From the NCBI GenBank assembly GCA_027623315.1, contig JAQBYD010000015.1, positions 1 through 63,695 on the forward strand: a DNA stretch of 63,695 bases, given 5' to 3'. This DNA is from Verrucomicrobiota bacterium (GTDB lineage Bacteria > Verrucomicrobiota > Kiritimatiellia > CAJWTS01). The notes under the pieces are model-generated. The model was not told the DNA's origin, did no database searches, and was given only the letters and a program-made list of their open reading frames with translations. Each line of letters opens with the position of its first letter. Positions within the stretch are counted from its first letter, which is position 1. Positions 52,081 through 61,090 of the stretch are shown in pieces. The position numbers and the translations under genes were made by a program.

Positions 52081-54360
52081 ATGCACGACACCACGAACAG
52101 GCAGACGCCCCGACTTTGCGACCCGGCCCTGACGCTCGACCTGGCAGGGCCCTGGCAGGTCCGCAAGTGGCCGTTTGACGCAGATGAGCAGCAACTGGCC
52201 GCTCCGGGCACGGACGATGGCGACTGGGAGTCGATATCCCAACCCGGCAAAATATTCTATGCCGACCCGGAGGCTGAAGGGCGGGAGATAGCGGACTGGA
52301 ACCGTGTGACCCTCACCCATATCGACCCTGAGGACGGAGCGGTATTGCGCCGCAAGATGGCGGTGCCCTCGGACTGGCGAGGCAAGCGGATCATCCTGCG
52401 TTTCGACGCCGTCTTCCCAGCCGGCCGGTTCTACATCAACGGCCACCTTCTGGGTGAGCACATGAGCGGGCTTACGCCCGTTGAATTCGACGTCAGCGAT
52501 CACGTCGCCGCCGGCACGGACGCGCTCGTGGCGGTGCGCCTGATCCGTCGCCACCCGTTCGTGCAGATGGACATGGTGCGGCACTCGCTCGAGTTCGGGG
52601 GACTGGCGCAGTCGGCCCTGCTCTTCGCCGTTGAGCCCTGCCACATGGTCGAGCATCACCTGATCTGCGAGTTGGACGCAGCCCTCACGACCGGAACGCT
52701 TGCCGGCTCGGTGACGGTGGCCAATCGCGGCGCGAGTGCGACATCCGCCACCGTCGCCGTGACCCTCTCGGATGCCGACGGGACACCGGTGGCGAGCGCC
52801 GCCGCGGAAGCCGGGCTGGCCGCCGGCGAGGAAGCAGCTTTGCCCGTGATGCTGGCCATCCAGGATCCGCTGCTCTGGAATGATGAGGTCCCGAATCTGT
52901 ATTCGGTTGCGATCACACTGCAGGTAGAAAGCCAGGCCCAACAGCACGTCGGCTACCGGGCGGGCTTCCGACGTCTCGACCTGACCACGGACGGCCCGCG
53001 CCTCAACGGCCACCCCGTGAAGTTCAGGGGCGTGAACCACCTGACGTTTCATCCCGACCACGGCATGCACACTCCGGAACCGTGGCTGCGCCAGAACCTG
53101 ATGCTGATGAAGCGTGCCAACGTCAACGCCATCCGCACACACTATACGGGGCCGCGCTGCCTCAGCGACCTGTGCGATGAGCTGGGGATCTACCTCATGC
53201 AGGAACTTGCGATCGACTGGGGCACCGATTATATCCACGACCCGCAGTGGGTCCCCCCTGCCCTGCTGCGCATAGAAGGCGGGGTACGGCGCGACCGGCA
53301 TCACCCCTCGCTGATGGTCTGGAGTGTGGGCAACGAGAATATGGCGAAGACAAAGGAGATCGCCGAAGCCGGCTGGGACCACCTGCGGCAGTTTGACGCC
53401 CTGGCCAAGCAGCTCGACCCGAGCCGCCCCACCATGTTCCCGCCGCCCGGTCCGGCCAACGCGATCAAGGGCATCCTCGAGTTGCGCGTTGGCGACATCG
53501 CCGACACGCATTACAGCTTCGACCACATCAAGCGCTTCCTTGCCGACGGCGAAGTCGATAACCCCAACAGTTGGGAGGCCGACATGGTGCGCCATACCCG
53601 CGAGTGGGCGCTGCATCGCGGGTGGTCGGGGTGCTGGTTCAGCAGCGAGTACGGGATCTTCAACGGCATGCCCGACCTGCTGCACAGCCCCTACGCCTCG
53701 ATCATCGACGATGTTGTCGAGGATCCGCTGTCCGACAAGAGCACGCTCCAGGCATTCGAAGACCGATTGCGGCGCGAATGGGGTCTGATGCGCGATGACC
53801 CTACCTGTCTCGGCGGCGCCTTCTTCCCGTGGCTCTGTTGCGGGGCGGGAAGCGCCGACGGCGGCAATCCCTGGGGTTGGGTCCGCTGGGGCGAGGATGC
53901 CGACTGGGGCGTGGTCACCGCCGATCTGTTGCCCAAGCCCTTCTTCTGGGCCATGCGTGTACTCTTCAGCCCGGTGTGGTTCCCCTCGCGCCTGACCTGG
54001 AGCCCCGGCGACACCGAGCTGTGTTTCACGGTAGAGAACCAGTACAACTCCATCGACCTGAAGGACTGCACCTTGCGCGTGCAGCAAGCGGGCGGCGGCG
54101 ACTACATGACCATGATGCGCAAGTTCCAGGATGTCGGCATGGCCTGTGCGCCGGGCGCAGCCGCGGAGATTCGCATCCCGATCGACGAAGGCGTCTTGAA
54201 TGGACTTCAGGAGGGCCGCTTCGGCCTGTGCCGCTGCACGTTGCTCTCGCCGGACGGATTCCGTCCCGTCACCGCCGAAATCCTGATCCTTCCCGCAGCA
54301 GACCTCGCCGGCGAAACCGACAAGACCATGACCATCGGCCCGGACGCGGTGCTGGAGTAA
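52081..54360 (+). CDS. Glycoside hydrolase family 2 protein (beta-galactosidase/glucuronidase type)
   Basis: A 759-residue glycosidase. A jelly-roll sugar-binding domain (about 15-190), an Ig-like domain (about 195-290) and a TIM barrel (about 295-600) come in GH2 order. The acid/base Glu is in WSVGNEN (near 420) and the nucleophile Glu in SSEYG (near 525). No signal peptide is seen, so it acts in the cytoplasm on imported oligosaccharides. Ribosome site CCGGAG is 9 bases before ATG 52081. It is near rhamnose mutarotase and a mannosidase; exact sugar specificity cannot be set. Confidence 0.85.
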   Translation: MHDTTNRQTPRLCDPALTLDLAGPWQVRKWPFDADEQQLAAPGTDDGDWESISQPGKIFYADPEAEGREIADWNRVTLTHIDPEDGAVLRRKMAVPSDWRGKRIILRFDAVFPAGRFYINGHLLGEHMSGLTPVEFDVSDHVAAGTDALVAVRLIRRHPFVQMDMVRHSLEFGGLAQSALLFAVEPCHMVEHHLICELDAALTTGTLAGSVTVANRGASATSATVAVTLSDADGTPVASAAAEAGLAAGEEAALPVMLAIQDPLLWNDEVPNLYSVAITLQVESQAQQHVGYRAGFRRLDLTTDGPRLNGHPVKFRGVNHLTFHPDHGMHTPEPWLRQNLMLMKRANVNAIRTHYTGPRCLSDLCDELGIYLMQELAIDWGTDYIHDPQWVPPALLRIEGGVRRDRHHPSLMVWSVGNENMAKTKEIAEAGWDHLRQFDALAKQLDPSRPTMFPPPGPANAIKGILELRVGDIADTHYSFDHIKRFLADGEVDNPNSWEADMVRHTREWALHRGWSGCWFSSEYGIFNGMPDLLHSPYASIIDDVVEDPLSDKSTLQAFEDRLRREWGLMRDDPTCLGGAFFPWLCCGAGSADGGNPWGWVRWGEDADWGVVTADLLPKPFFWAMRVLFSPVWFPSRLTWSPGDTELCFTVENQYNSIDLKDCTLRVQQAGGGDYMTMMRKFQDVGMACAPGAAAEIRIPIDEGVLNGLQEGRFGLCRCTLLSPDGFRPVTAEILILPAADLAGETDKTMTIGPDAVLE

Positions 54361-54384
54361 GCGTCGGGAGATTTTCAGCGACGC
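54361..54384 (+). terminator. Short hairpin directly after the GH2 gene
   Basis: GCGTCG and CGACGC pair around 12 bases, starting one base after the TAA. There is no T-run, so it is only a weak terminator candidate for the convergent pair. Confidence 0.3.
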
Positions 54385-54428
54385 CTTAGAGAAAGTGCTC
54401 CGCTCCCAGGATTGCCGGGTTTCCCGCC

Positions 54429-57400
54429 CTATTTCCCCTGCGACGGCACTGGCGGCGGGATTACCTGCCCTTTCCGCGGCCCGCGTTTCCAGAAGCCGCC
54501 TTCGGTGAACTGGACCCAGCTCCATTTCAACCAGCGAATGAGTGCGGCGGCGAGCCAGAGCGCCCAGCCGAGCATGAGCAGCCGGTAGTACCAGACGGAG
54601 ATCGAGAGAATGCCCGGCTCCGGTAGAGCGTTGGTGCCGCGCGGTTGGAACCATTGCAGCGCGGTTTGCGTTGAGTTGTTGCCGCGGATGAACATCTCGG
54701 GGTTGCCGAGCAAGCCTTCGCGCACCGCACCCACCAGCACCGCTAACGCCGCCACCGTCAGCGGCACGAGCACGACTTGCAACGAGTTGAAGCGCCAGCG
54801 TGACAGCTCGCCGGCGGGCCTGGTGCCGCGCCATGCCAGCAGGAAGAACCAGCCGACAACGTACAGCGCCGCGGCGATATGCACCTGCGTCAGGCCCACG
54901 GCGAGCAACATCCATTCGAGTCGGCGCAGCGGCGACAGCGAGACGGTCCCCAGGACCCACGCCGCAAGGATGGAGACCAGCAGGATCGTCCAAAACCGTA
55001 CCGCCGGCCCGCGCAACGGGCCGTTCGCCCAGAGGACCCAACGGCTCAGGGGCACGCGCAGGATCGTGGTGATGTTCGCCGCCTCGACCGGAAGCGTCAC
55101 ACGGCCCGTGCCGGCGGCGCCCTGCAGCACGACGTTTTCCCGCCAGTCGAGTGTGAGCGTTTGTTTGCCAGGGTGCACCGGCACGATCAGCTTGTCGCCG
55201 TCGCGCCGCACGGGTATGGCGCGGTCATCCTGTTTGAGCGATGAAATCTCCGCACCCGGATCCAGTTCGAGCACGAAATCCTCGCCCAGACTGCACTCGA
55301 CCTCAAGCTGGAGTTGCGACGTCCGCTGGCGGCTGCCAAGCGAGACCTCATGCCGCACCCTGCGCACCGTCATGGTGTCGCCGCTCACCGCCGCGGGCTT
55401 GCTGAAGGATAGCGTCGCCTCTTCCCCCGGCCACGGATTCCAGACCGGCACCAGGTTCTGTTCGCTGGAATCGAAGATCGGCGATAACCCCGCGAGCGCG
55501 ACGTTCCAGACCGGCGAAGACACTAAGTGCCATCGTTCGACCCAGCGGTCGGTCGTTGCCGCGCTAAGTTTGAGCACATCGGTGATCGGTAACTCGCTCT
55601 GCCATGCGAACTCCTCCTGGCCCGCGGCGAGTTTCACTTCGAGGCGGCCCTCCTCGACAACGACGTTCGAGGTGAGCACCTTTTCTCCGTCCAGCAACGG
55701 CACCTTCAGCGAGACCGCCCGGCCACCCTTCGAGAGGCGGACCACTTCGGTGCGCACCTGCCAGACAAGGCCGATTTCGAGATGGCGATTCACCGCAACG
55801 ATGGCGTTGAAGTCCTTTCGATCATACTCCGCCTCCCCCGCAGTGGCCTTGCGCTGGCGCGCGAAAAAGACCTGCGTCTCGGGGACCCCATCCGGATTCA
55901 CGCCGGTCACCGTCCAACCGGGCGCCTCGACGGAGACCCGCCGCGGCTGCAGCAGGAACGTCCACTCCCATTCCGTGACATCCGGCAGCAAACCATCGAC
56001 CTGCACGCGATGCACACCCGCGGCCAGCACGACCCATAGATAACCATCCTCGCGACGGAGTACGGGTTGACCATCCCCGTCGATCTTCACCGACACCGGC
56101 GACCATGACGGCAGGCGCCCCGGCAGCGGCACGGCGATCTCCTCCGCCGCATGAATCTCGGCGAGCATCGTGATTTTTCCGTCTCCGACCGTCAATTCGA
56201 CCGTGGGAATCTCCGCCGCATTCGGATAGGCGTCGGAAGCCTCGAGCACGCGTTCGCGCAAGGTTGTGAGCAGCGCTTCGTCCGGCACCTCCGCGAATGC
56301 GTACGAAGGTCCCAGCAGGACGAGAAGCAATGCCACAGCCGCGCCGCCCGCGCCCTTCGGCGTCAAGAATGTCTTCCGGCGCAACAGGACCCCCGCCAGC
56401 GTGACCAGGAGCAGCACTCGAAACACAGTCAGCACCCGGTGAAAGGACGGCGAGATAAGCATCGGCCGGATTTTTTCGCCGGCTGATACCGGGCCGTTCC
56501 ATCCGCATCGCACGACGTTCCAAGTCCACTCGGGTTCGGCTGGACCGGTCTGGATCTTCGTCTTGGAGTCGTAGAACAGATTCGAGAGGCCATCGCCGCG
56601 GCGATTCGACATCCCCTTTCCGACTCCCACTGAACTCAGAATCTGGTACGACGCATCGGCTTCCCAGTCCACCTGTGCGTTTGGAGCCGGGGCCATCGTC
56701 TGGGAATTTGCGCCCAGGGCCACCTGGCCCTGCCCGCGGGGGACTCCGCTTGCGTGATAGCCCGATCCGCGTTGTTCCAATTGCGGATAAAGAGCCGTCT
56801 GCATCTGCAGCGCGACGAACGGCACCAGGCACAGCAGCAACGCCGCCACGGCAGCATACTTGCAGGCCATCAGCCATTTCAGGGCACCGCCCGCAGGCAC
56901 CACGCGCAACAGCGCCAACGGCACCAGCAGGAACAGCCAGGTATAACGCGGCGCATTCGGTTCATGGAACCCCAGGCCAAACGCCAGGAACGCCACCAGC
57001 CCTGCTTTCCATCCCCACAGCCGCAAGACCGCCAGCGAAAATATCAGCAGCAAGAACAGATCGAGCAACGACCACGCCGTCAGCCAGTCGCCACTCACCC
57101 AATCCGCGCCGAACAACGCCAACAGCCGCCAGCCCGGCGGAAGGTTGAAGGTCATCGAGAGCGCATCGGCGTTCGACTGCCAGCCCGTCGCAGGCAGTTC
57201 CTGTGCGCGCTGCACACGGCCGATCGCCTGCAGGTTCACGTTGCGTGCGCGCAACTCGACGCCATGCGCACCACTCTGGGGATTCGCCGTGATGAGCTGG
57301 CCCTTGCCGTCGACGCGCACCGCTCCGAGCTCCTGGCCCGTCGCGATATCAAGCCGCCAGATCTGCTGCATCTGACCGGAAATATCGTCGCGGTAGGTCA

Positions 57401-58490
57401 GCCCCTTGCCGTCTTCATCGAGCCAGAACCTGCGGTTGATCCTCAGACCTGCCGGTTTCTGCAAGCCCATGCCCCTCATCTTCTCCACGAGCCGGAAGGA
57501 CACATCGGTCGGCCACTGGTACACCGGCAAGCTCCGCCATTTCTCCGGAAATGTCGTCTGTGTGACGTCAACCATCTGGACGCCAACAACTTCCGCCATG
57601 CGAAATTCAGGGCTCGCCTGAAACGCCACCAGCTCGTTCAGCGTCGCCGGCGCGGACCCCGGTGCAAACTTGAACTCTATCGAGTCGGAAGTCCGAAAAG
57701 CGTGCGCACGGATCACCCAGGTTCCGGCGCGCACCTGTGCCTTCATGCGGCCCGTGTCGTCCACCGCGACGGGAATCCGGCTCTCGATCTGTGCGAGCCT
57801 CCAGCCCTCGGGAAGAACATTGCCGAGGTCCTCCTCGCGGCTCTTACCGGAGACCTTCAACTCGATCTCCGTACGCAACCACATCGGGATGCCATCCTCG
57901 CTCACGCGATACACCTGTGCGGAAATCAGATCTCGCGCCGTGGCCTCGATGCGGGTGCGCCTGAGCCAGAGATTGCCCTGCGGATCCCAATTCGGGATCG
58001 CGACCGCTGACCCTTCGAGCACGAGAGAGAGCACGCCGATCTGCTGCGGCACCGGTATCCGTTGCGGCATGACTTTCCATCGAAACTCACCCGTAAGCTC
58101 ATGCCTCCCCGCGGGCAACCGCACCGCGGGCTGTTTTCGATGCTCCACGACCACCACCGCCCCGTCGTTCGCCCGAACATTAAGCGGCCAGACCTCTGCG
58201 CCACCCGGCAGCGGGACCCATGTCGCCTCTTCGTAAGTAACAACGTCGAGTCTCCATGAACTGGCCGCCTTGTCCACGGTCAGGTCCAGCGTGCCCGGCC
58301 AAAAGCAGAAATGCTTCACAGCGGTGTTCCAGGGCGTCGGGCAGTTGCGGTGCTCCGCATCCCACGTCGCCCAGTCCTGCCAGGGCTTGAGCGAGTCCGG
58401 CATCTCCCGCCCGGCGAGAACGTCTACGGGCGTGGCAAAGAGAAGGGCGAGAAGGACGAAGCGCCGCAGCGGCGCGGAGGAATTCTTCAT
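54429..58490 (-). CDS. Very large membrane protein of unknown function
   Basis: A 1353-residue protein from ATG 58490 (AAGGAG, 10 bases upstream; the longer frame to 58676 lies over the mutarotase gene). A signal peptide (LLALLFATPVDVLAG) opens it. A beta-rich part (about 30-500), a first group of membrane helices (about 510-630), another helix pair (about 735-790), a second long beta-rich part (about 800-1190) and a final helix group complete it. It has no catalytic motif I recognise. It probably bridges cytoplasmic membrane and periplasm; PVC genomes encode similar giants. It follows rhaM by 22 bases. Confidence 0.7.
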   Translation of the reverse strand: MKNSSAPLRRFVLLALLFATPVDVLAGREMPDSLKPWQDWATWDAEHRNCPTPWNTAVKHFCFWPGTLDLTVDKAASSWRLDVVTYEEATWVPLPGGAEVWPLNVRANDGAVVVVEHRKQPAVRLPAGRHELTGEFRWKVMPQRIPVPQQIGVLSLVLEGSAVAIPNWDPQGNLWLRRTRIEATARDLISAQVYRVSEDGIPMWLRTEIELKVSGKSREEDLGNVLPEGWRLAQIESRIPVAVDDTGRMKAQVRAGTWVIRAHAFRTSDSIEFKFAPGSAPATLNELVAFQASPEFRMAEVVGVQMVDVTQTTFPEKWRSLPVYQWPTDVSFRLVEKMRGMGLQKPAGLRINRRFWLDEDGKGLTYRDDISGQMQQIWRLDIATGQELGAVRVDGKGQLITANPQSGAHGVELRARNVNLQAIGRVQRAQELPATGWQSNADALSMTFNLPPGWRLLALFGADWVSGDWLTAWSLLDLFLLLIFSLAVLRLWGWKAGLVAFLAFGLGFHEPNAPRYTWLFLLVPLALLRVVPAGGALKWLMACKYAAVAALLLCLVPFVALQMQTALYPQLEQRGSGYHASGVPRGQGQVALGANSQTMAPAPNAQVDWEADASYQILSSVGVGKGMSNRRGDGLSNLFYDSKTKIQTGPAEPEWTWNVVRCGWNGPVSAGEKIRPMLISPSFHRVLTVFRVLLLVTLAGVLLRRKTFLTPKGAGGAAVALLLVLLGPSYAFAEVPDEALLTTLRERVLEASDAYPNAAEIPTVELTVGDGKITMLAEIHAAEEIAVPLPGRLPSWSPVSVKIDGDGQPVLRREDGYLWVVLAAGVHRVQVDGLLPDVTEWEWTFLLQPRRVSVEAPGWTVTGVNPDGVPETQVFFARQRKATAGEAEYDRKDFNAIVAVNRHLEIGLVWQVRTEVVRLSKGGRAVSLKVPLLDGEKVLTSNVVVEEGRLEVKLAAGQEEFAWQSELPITDVLKLSAATTDRWVERWHLVSSPVWNVALAGLSPIFDSSEQNLVPVWNPWPGEEATLSFSKPAAVSGDTMTVRRVRHEVSLGSRQRTSQLQLEVECSLGEDFVLELDPGAEISSLKQDDRAIPVRRDGDKLIVPVHPGKQTLTLDWRENVVLQGAAGTGRVTLPVEAANITTILRVPLSRWVLWANGPLRGPAVRFWTILLVSILAAWVLGTVSLSPLRRLEWMLLAVGLTQVHIAAALYVVGWFFLLAWRGTRPAGELSRWRFNSLQVVLVPLTVAALAVLVGAVREGLLGNPEMFIRGNNSTQTALQWFQPRGTNALPEPGILSISVWYYRLLMLGWALWLAAALIRWLKWSWVQFTEGGFWKRGPRKGQVIPPPVPSQGK

Positions 58491-58512
58491 AATGGCCGTG
58501 CTCCTTAGTCGC

Positions 58513-58851
58513 TCAGTCGTGGTGGAAGACTTCCTCCATGTCCGCCCACCACTCACCCTCGGTGCGGTCGGGCAACGGTTCCTGACAGGGCATGCATTCG
58601 TCCCACCATTTCTGCGTGGTGGGGTCGGCCGCCATCTTTGCCGCATCGGCCGCAAAGTCCTCGCCCGTGTACTCAAAGTAGCTGAACAGGTAGAGTTTGC
58701 CGTCGGGCAGTTTGCGCAGGTAGATCGAGTAGTTCCGGATGTGGCAATCCTCGACCATCTTCAGGACATCCGGCCATACGGCCGCGTGCAGTTCCTTGTA
58801 GTACGCAATCTTGTCTTCCTTCACTCCGAGCACCGACCCAAAACGCTTCAT
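58513..58851 (-). CDS. rhaM: L-rhamnose mutarotase (RhaM family)
   Basis: A 112-residue protein that interconverts alpha and beta anomers of L-rhamnose. It begins KRFGSVLGVKEDKIAYYKELHAAVWPDV with the His/Trp region of the family, then RNYSIYLRKLPDGKLYLFSYFEYTG and ends KWWDECMPCQEPLPDRTEGEWW, the conserved C-terminal block. Length is typical (about 104-115). ATG 58851 has GGAGG. No rhamnose isomerase or kinase is in the window, so its pathway partners are elsewhere. Confidence 0.9.
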   Translation of the reverse strand: MKRFGSVLGVKEDKIAYYKELHAAVWPDVLKMVEDCHIRNYSIYLRKLPDGKLYLFSYFEYTGEDFAADAAKMAADPTTQKWWDECMPCQEPLPDRTEGEWWADMEEVFHHD

Positions 58852-58951
58852 TGTACCACCTCCTCATTGTGCTCGCTCAGCTCGAGCGGATAATTGCCAT
58901 ATTCGCGAATCAGTTGGTCTCTTGTCTTAGTGGCATTCACCCCTGACCCCT

Positions 58952-59593
58952 TCAATACTCCCCAAACTCCCGCACCGCATCGGCCATCACCACGACGTTT
59001 TCGACCGGCGTCTCCTCGAGCACCCAATCGTGGCTGGCCCCCGCAATGTAGCTACCACCCGGCTTCATGATCTCGAGCACCTCGCGGGTATCCTCGCGCA
59101 CGATGGCCGGATCGCCCTCAATTAGCGTGTGTTGCGAATCGATGGCACCGTTGAAAACCATGCGGTCGCCGTAATTCTCCTTCAGCGCCTGCAAATCCAT
59201 GCCCCGGCAACTTGGCTGCACGGCATGCAGGGCGTCCAATCCGGCATCGATCAGCGTCGGGACCAACGGCTCGTACCCGCCGCAGCAGTGCATTTGGACC
59301 TTGAGCCCGTAATCGTGCCACAGGTCCATGGCATCGTGCCAGAAGGGCGACCAGTCGACCCCGAAGATGGTACGACTCACCACGCCCTCCGGAAATGGCT
59401 CATCCGGCACATCTTAGCGTGCAAACACGCGCCGGAAATCATCGCCCAACCGCACCCGCAGCGCCTCCTCATTCCCCAGCCCCAACTCCGCATTCGCCTT
59501 CGCAATAAAGAGTTTGGACAATCCATGCCACATCGGCACCCGGTCGGGCTCCCGGTGATCAAATGTTGTCAGTACTCGTTCCCTTGAGTTCAT
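58952..59593 (-). pseudogene. URO-D-family pseudogene with a stop codon and internal deletion
   Basis: From ATG 59593 the frame reads NSRERVLTTFDHREPDRVP and reaches DDFRRVFAR, then a TAA (59414-59416). The same frame continues with DVPDEPFPEGVVSRTIFGVD and jumps to the second half of the barrel (SPFWHDAMDLWHDYGLKVQM, HCCGGYEP, FNGAIDSQHT). About 140 central residues are missing even if the stop is ignored. TAA is not recoded in bacteria, so the gene is dead. It is the ninth URO-D-type copy in the window and the only one outside the 22-33 kb island. Confidence 0.75.
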
Positions 59594-60310
59594 GCCTATC
59601 TCCCAACACTCCTGTTCTCAGACTTCGTTCCTAACGTCGCGCTCTGCCTCTCTTGCCCGCCTCCTGATCTACCACTGCGCCGGCATGTAGTTGTCGACGT
59701 CGGCGCATGTACCTCGCCCGGGCGCACATCAAGATCAACCCGATCCGCGGCCAAGCTGCCGGGATAGTGGTACCACTTACTGTGCAAGTATCCTGAGTTG
59801 ATTTCCAGTGTGTAATGCCCCGAAGGATCTGGCGGAGAAGTGTAACGTAAAATGCCGCATATCCAAAAGTAATGGGGCTTCTGGTGAGAACCGCGCACAC
59901 CATCCAGAGCGCTGCCAGGTCAGCGCACTCCAAAGGGCTTCGCCCTGCCTCTTTCCCGCTCGACTCTCTGAGAGCCACGGGAATTTCTGTCGAGAGAGAA
60001 AAGGGAGGATTTTCTCAGGAGAAATGGCGTGCCGGGCGTAGCCACGAACGGTGTGAGGGCCAAGACTGGTGGCGAGAGACAGAATCGAACCCGCCTGGCC
60101 CCCGGCCGGCGGCAGCTCCGCTAACACGTCCGGGCGGGGCGGGCAGGCTGTCGCCCCTTCGGCAAGCTCCCTTCACGGAATCTTCCGAGGAAATTGCTCA
60201 CTCTATCTACTAGCAGACCAGAATTCTCGATCTTTCGTGCTTGTCTTTCTATCCTTTGTGATGTATTTTGCATCGTAATAGATCACAAACTCATCAAGGA
60301 GCTCGCACGT
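59594..60310. other. Gene-poor region before the toxin-antitoxin pair
   Basis: About 700 bases with only overlapping short frames of unnatural composition. It includes a piece like a tRNA 3' end (60067-60095) and the promoter region of the toxin-antitoxin operon. No IS ends are seen. Confidence 0.45.
60067..60095 (-). other. tRNA 3'-end-like remnant
   Basis: On the minus strand GGGTTCGATTCTGTC is followed by TCTCGCCACCA, resembling a T arm, acceptor strand and CCA end. The upstream bases do not fold into a cloverleaf and the T stem does not pair, so this is at most a fragment, as left by integration at a tRNA gene. Confidence 0.3.
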
Positions 60311-60568
60311 ATGAGCACGCTAACGATTCATGCATTGGATGCTGTGGTTGAAAAGCGGATTCGGGCCAAGGCGAAGCGGGATGGCAGGAGTCTCAACCAA
60401 ACGCTCAAGGAGCTTTTGGCGGCGAGTGTCGGACGCAGCCCATCGCCTGCGGTGGACCATCGGGCTGACTTCGCAGAATTCTCCGGAATCTGGACCGCCA
60501 AGGATGCGCGTGATTTCGAGGAAGCGACGGCTGATCTAGAGATCATTGACACGGCAGACTGGCAATGA
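60311..60568 (+). CDS. Ribbon-helix-helix antitoxin (FitA/VapB type)
   Basis: An 85-residue antitoxin from ATG 60311 (the frame is open to 60194 but conservation starts here). The N-terminal STLTIHALDAVVEKRI and KAKRDGRSLNQTLKELLA form an Arc/MetJ-like DNA-binding fold. The C-terminal part (FSGIWTAKDARDFEEATADL) binds and blocks the toxin. Its stop overlaps the toxin start (ATGA), the usual coupling that keeps antitoxin in excess. It should repress its own promoter. Confidence 0.85.
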   Translation: MSTLTIHALDAVVEKRIRAKAKRDGRSLNQTLKELLAASVGRSPSPAVDHRADFAEFSGIWTAKDARDFEEATADLEIIDTADWQ

Positions 60569-60981
60569 AGACCGTCCTGCTTGACACCAACGCCTTCACG
60601 GCCCTCTTCCAGGGCGAAGTGGCCGTATTGGATGTTGTGGCCAAAGCCGACTGCGTCTATGCGTCGGCGATCGTCATTGGGGAACTGGAAGCCGGATTCC
60701 GCGGCGGCAGTCGCTACGCCGACAACTTGGCGGTGCTTGACCGATTTCTGGCCAAACCGTCAGTCGAAATTTTGCAGGTAGGTCGCGAAACCGGCGAGTG
60801 CTTCGGTCGCGTCAAGCAGGCGTTGAAAGCCAAGGGCACCCCGATCCCCGTCAACGACATCTGGGTGGCCGCGCAGTGCATGGAATCCGGAGCGTTACTG
60901 GTAAGCTACGATGGCCACTTCGATGTCGTGGACGGCCTGCGTCTTTGGTCTCAGCCCGGGACGAGCACGCCCAGCAACTGA
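60565..60981 (+). CDS. PIN-domain toxin (VapC/FitB type)
   Basis: A 138-residue ribonuclease toxin. The PIN acidic residues are present: Asp in LLDTNAF, Glu in IGELEAGF, Asp in PVNDIWVAA and Asp in SYDGHFDVV. VapC toxins cut tRNA or rRNA when the antitoxin is degraded. Intact and paired, unlike the relic pair at 37793-38349. Probably stabilises this region or is a recently gained module; a tRNA-end-like remnant lies about 220 bases upstream. Confidence 0.9.
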   Translation: MKTVLLDTNAFTALFQGEVAVLDVVAKADCVYASAIVIGELEAGFRGGSRYADNLAVLDRFLAKPSVEILQVGRETGECFGRVKQALKAKGTPIPVNDIWVAAQCMESGALLVSYDGHFDVVDGLRLWSQPGTSTPSN

Positions 60982-61090
60982 CGCGGCTACTTCGACCTTC
61001 GATGGAAGCTTCGCGCCGGGGATCAATGCCGCAGACGCCCAGCATCTCCGCATATCTGAATTTGTTCATATGCGCACCTTTTTCGCCCCT

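Noticed and set aside
51994..55041. 1015-codon minus-strand frame opposite the GH2 gene
   Set aside because: It overlaps the GH2 gene and part of the membrane giant, shows no recognisable domain and has shadow-like composition.
58952..59593. TAA in the URO-D copy read as a recoded codon
   Set aside because: TAA is not known to be recoded in bacteria, and the barrel centre is missing anyway.
59872..60213. 113-residue plus-strand frame containing WWRETESN
   Set aside because: This peptide is typical of false frames read across tRNA ends; it supports the tRNA-remnant idea, not a protein.
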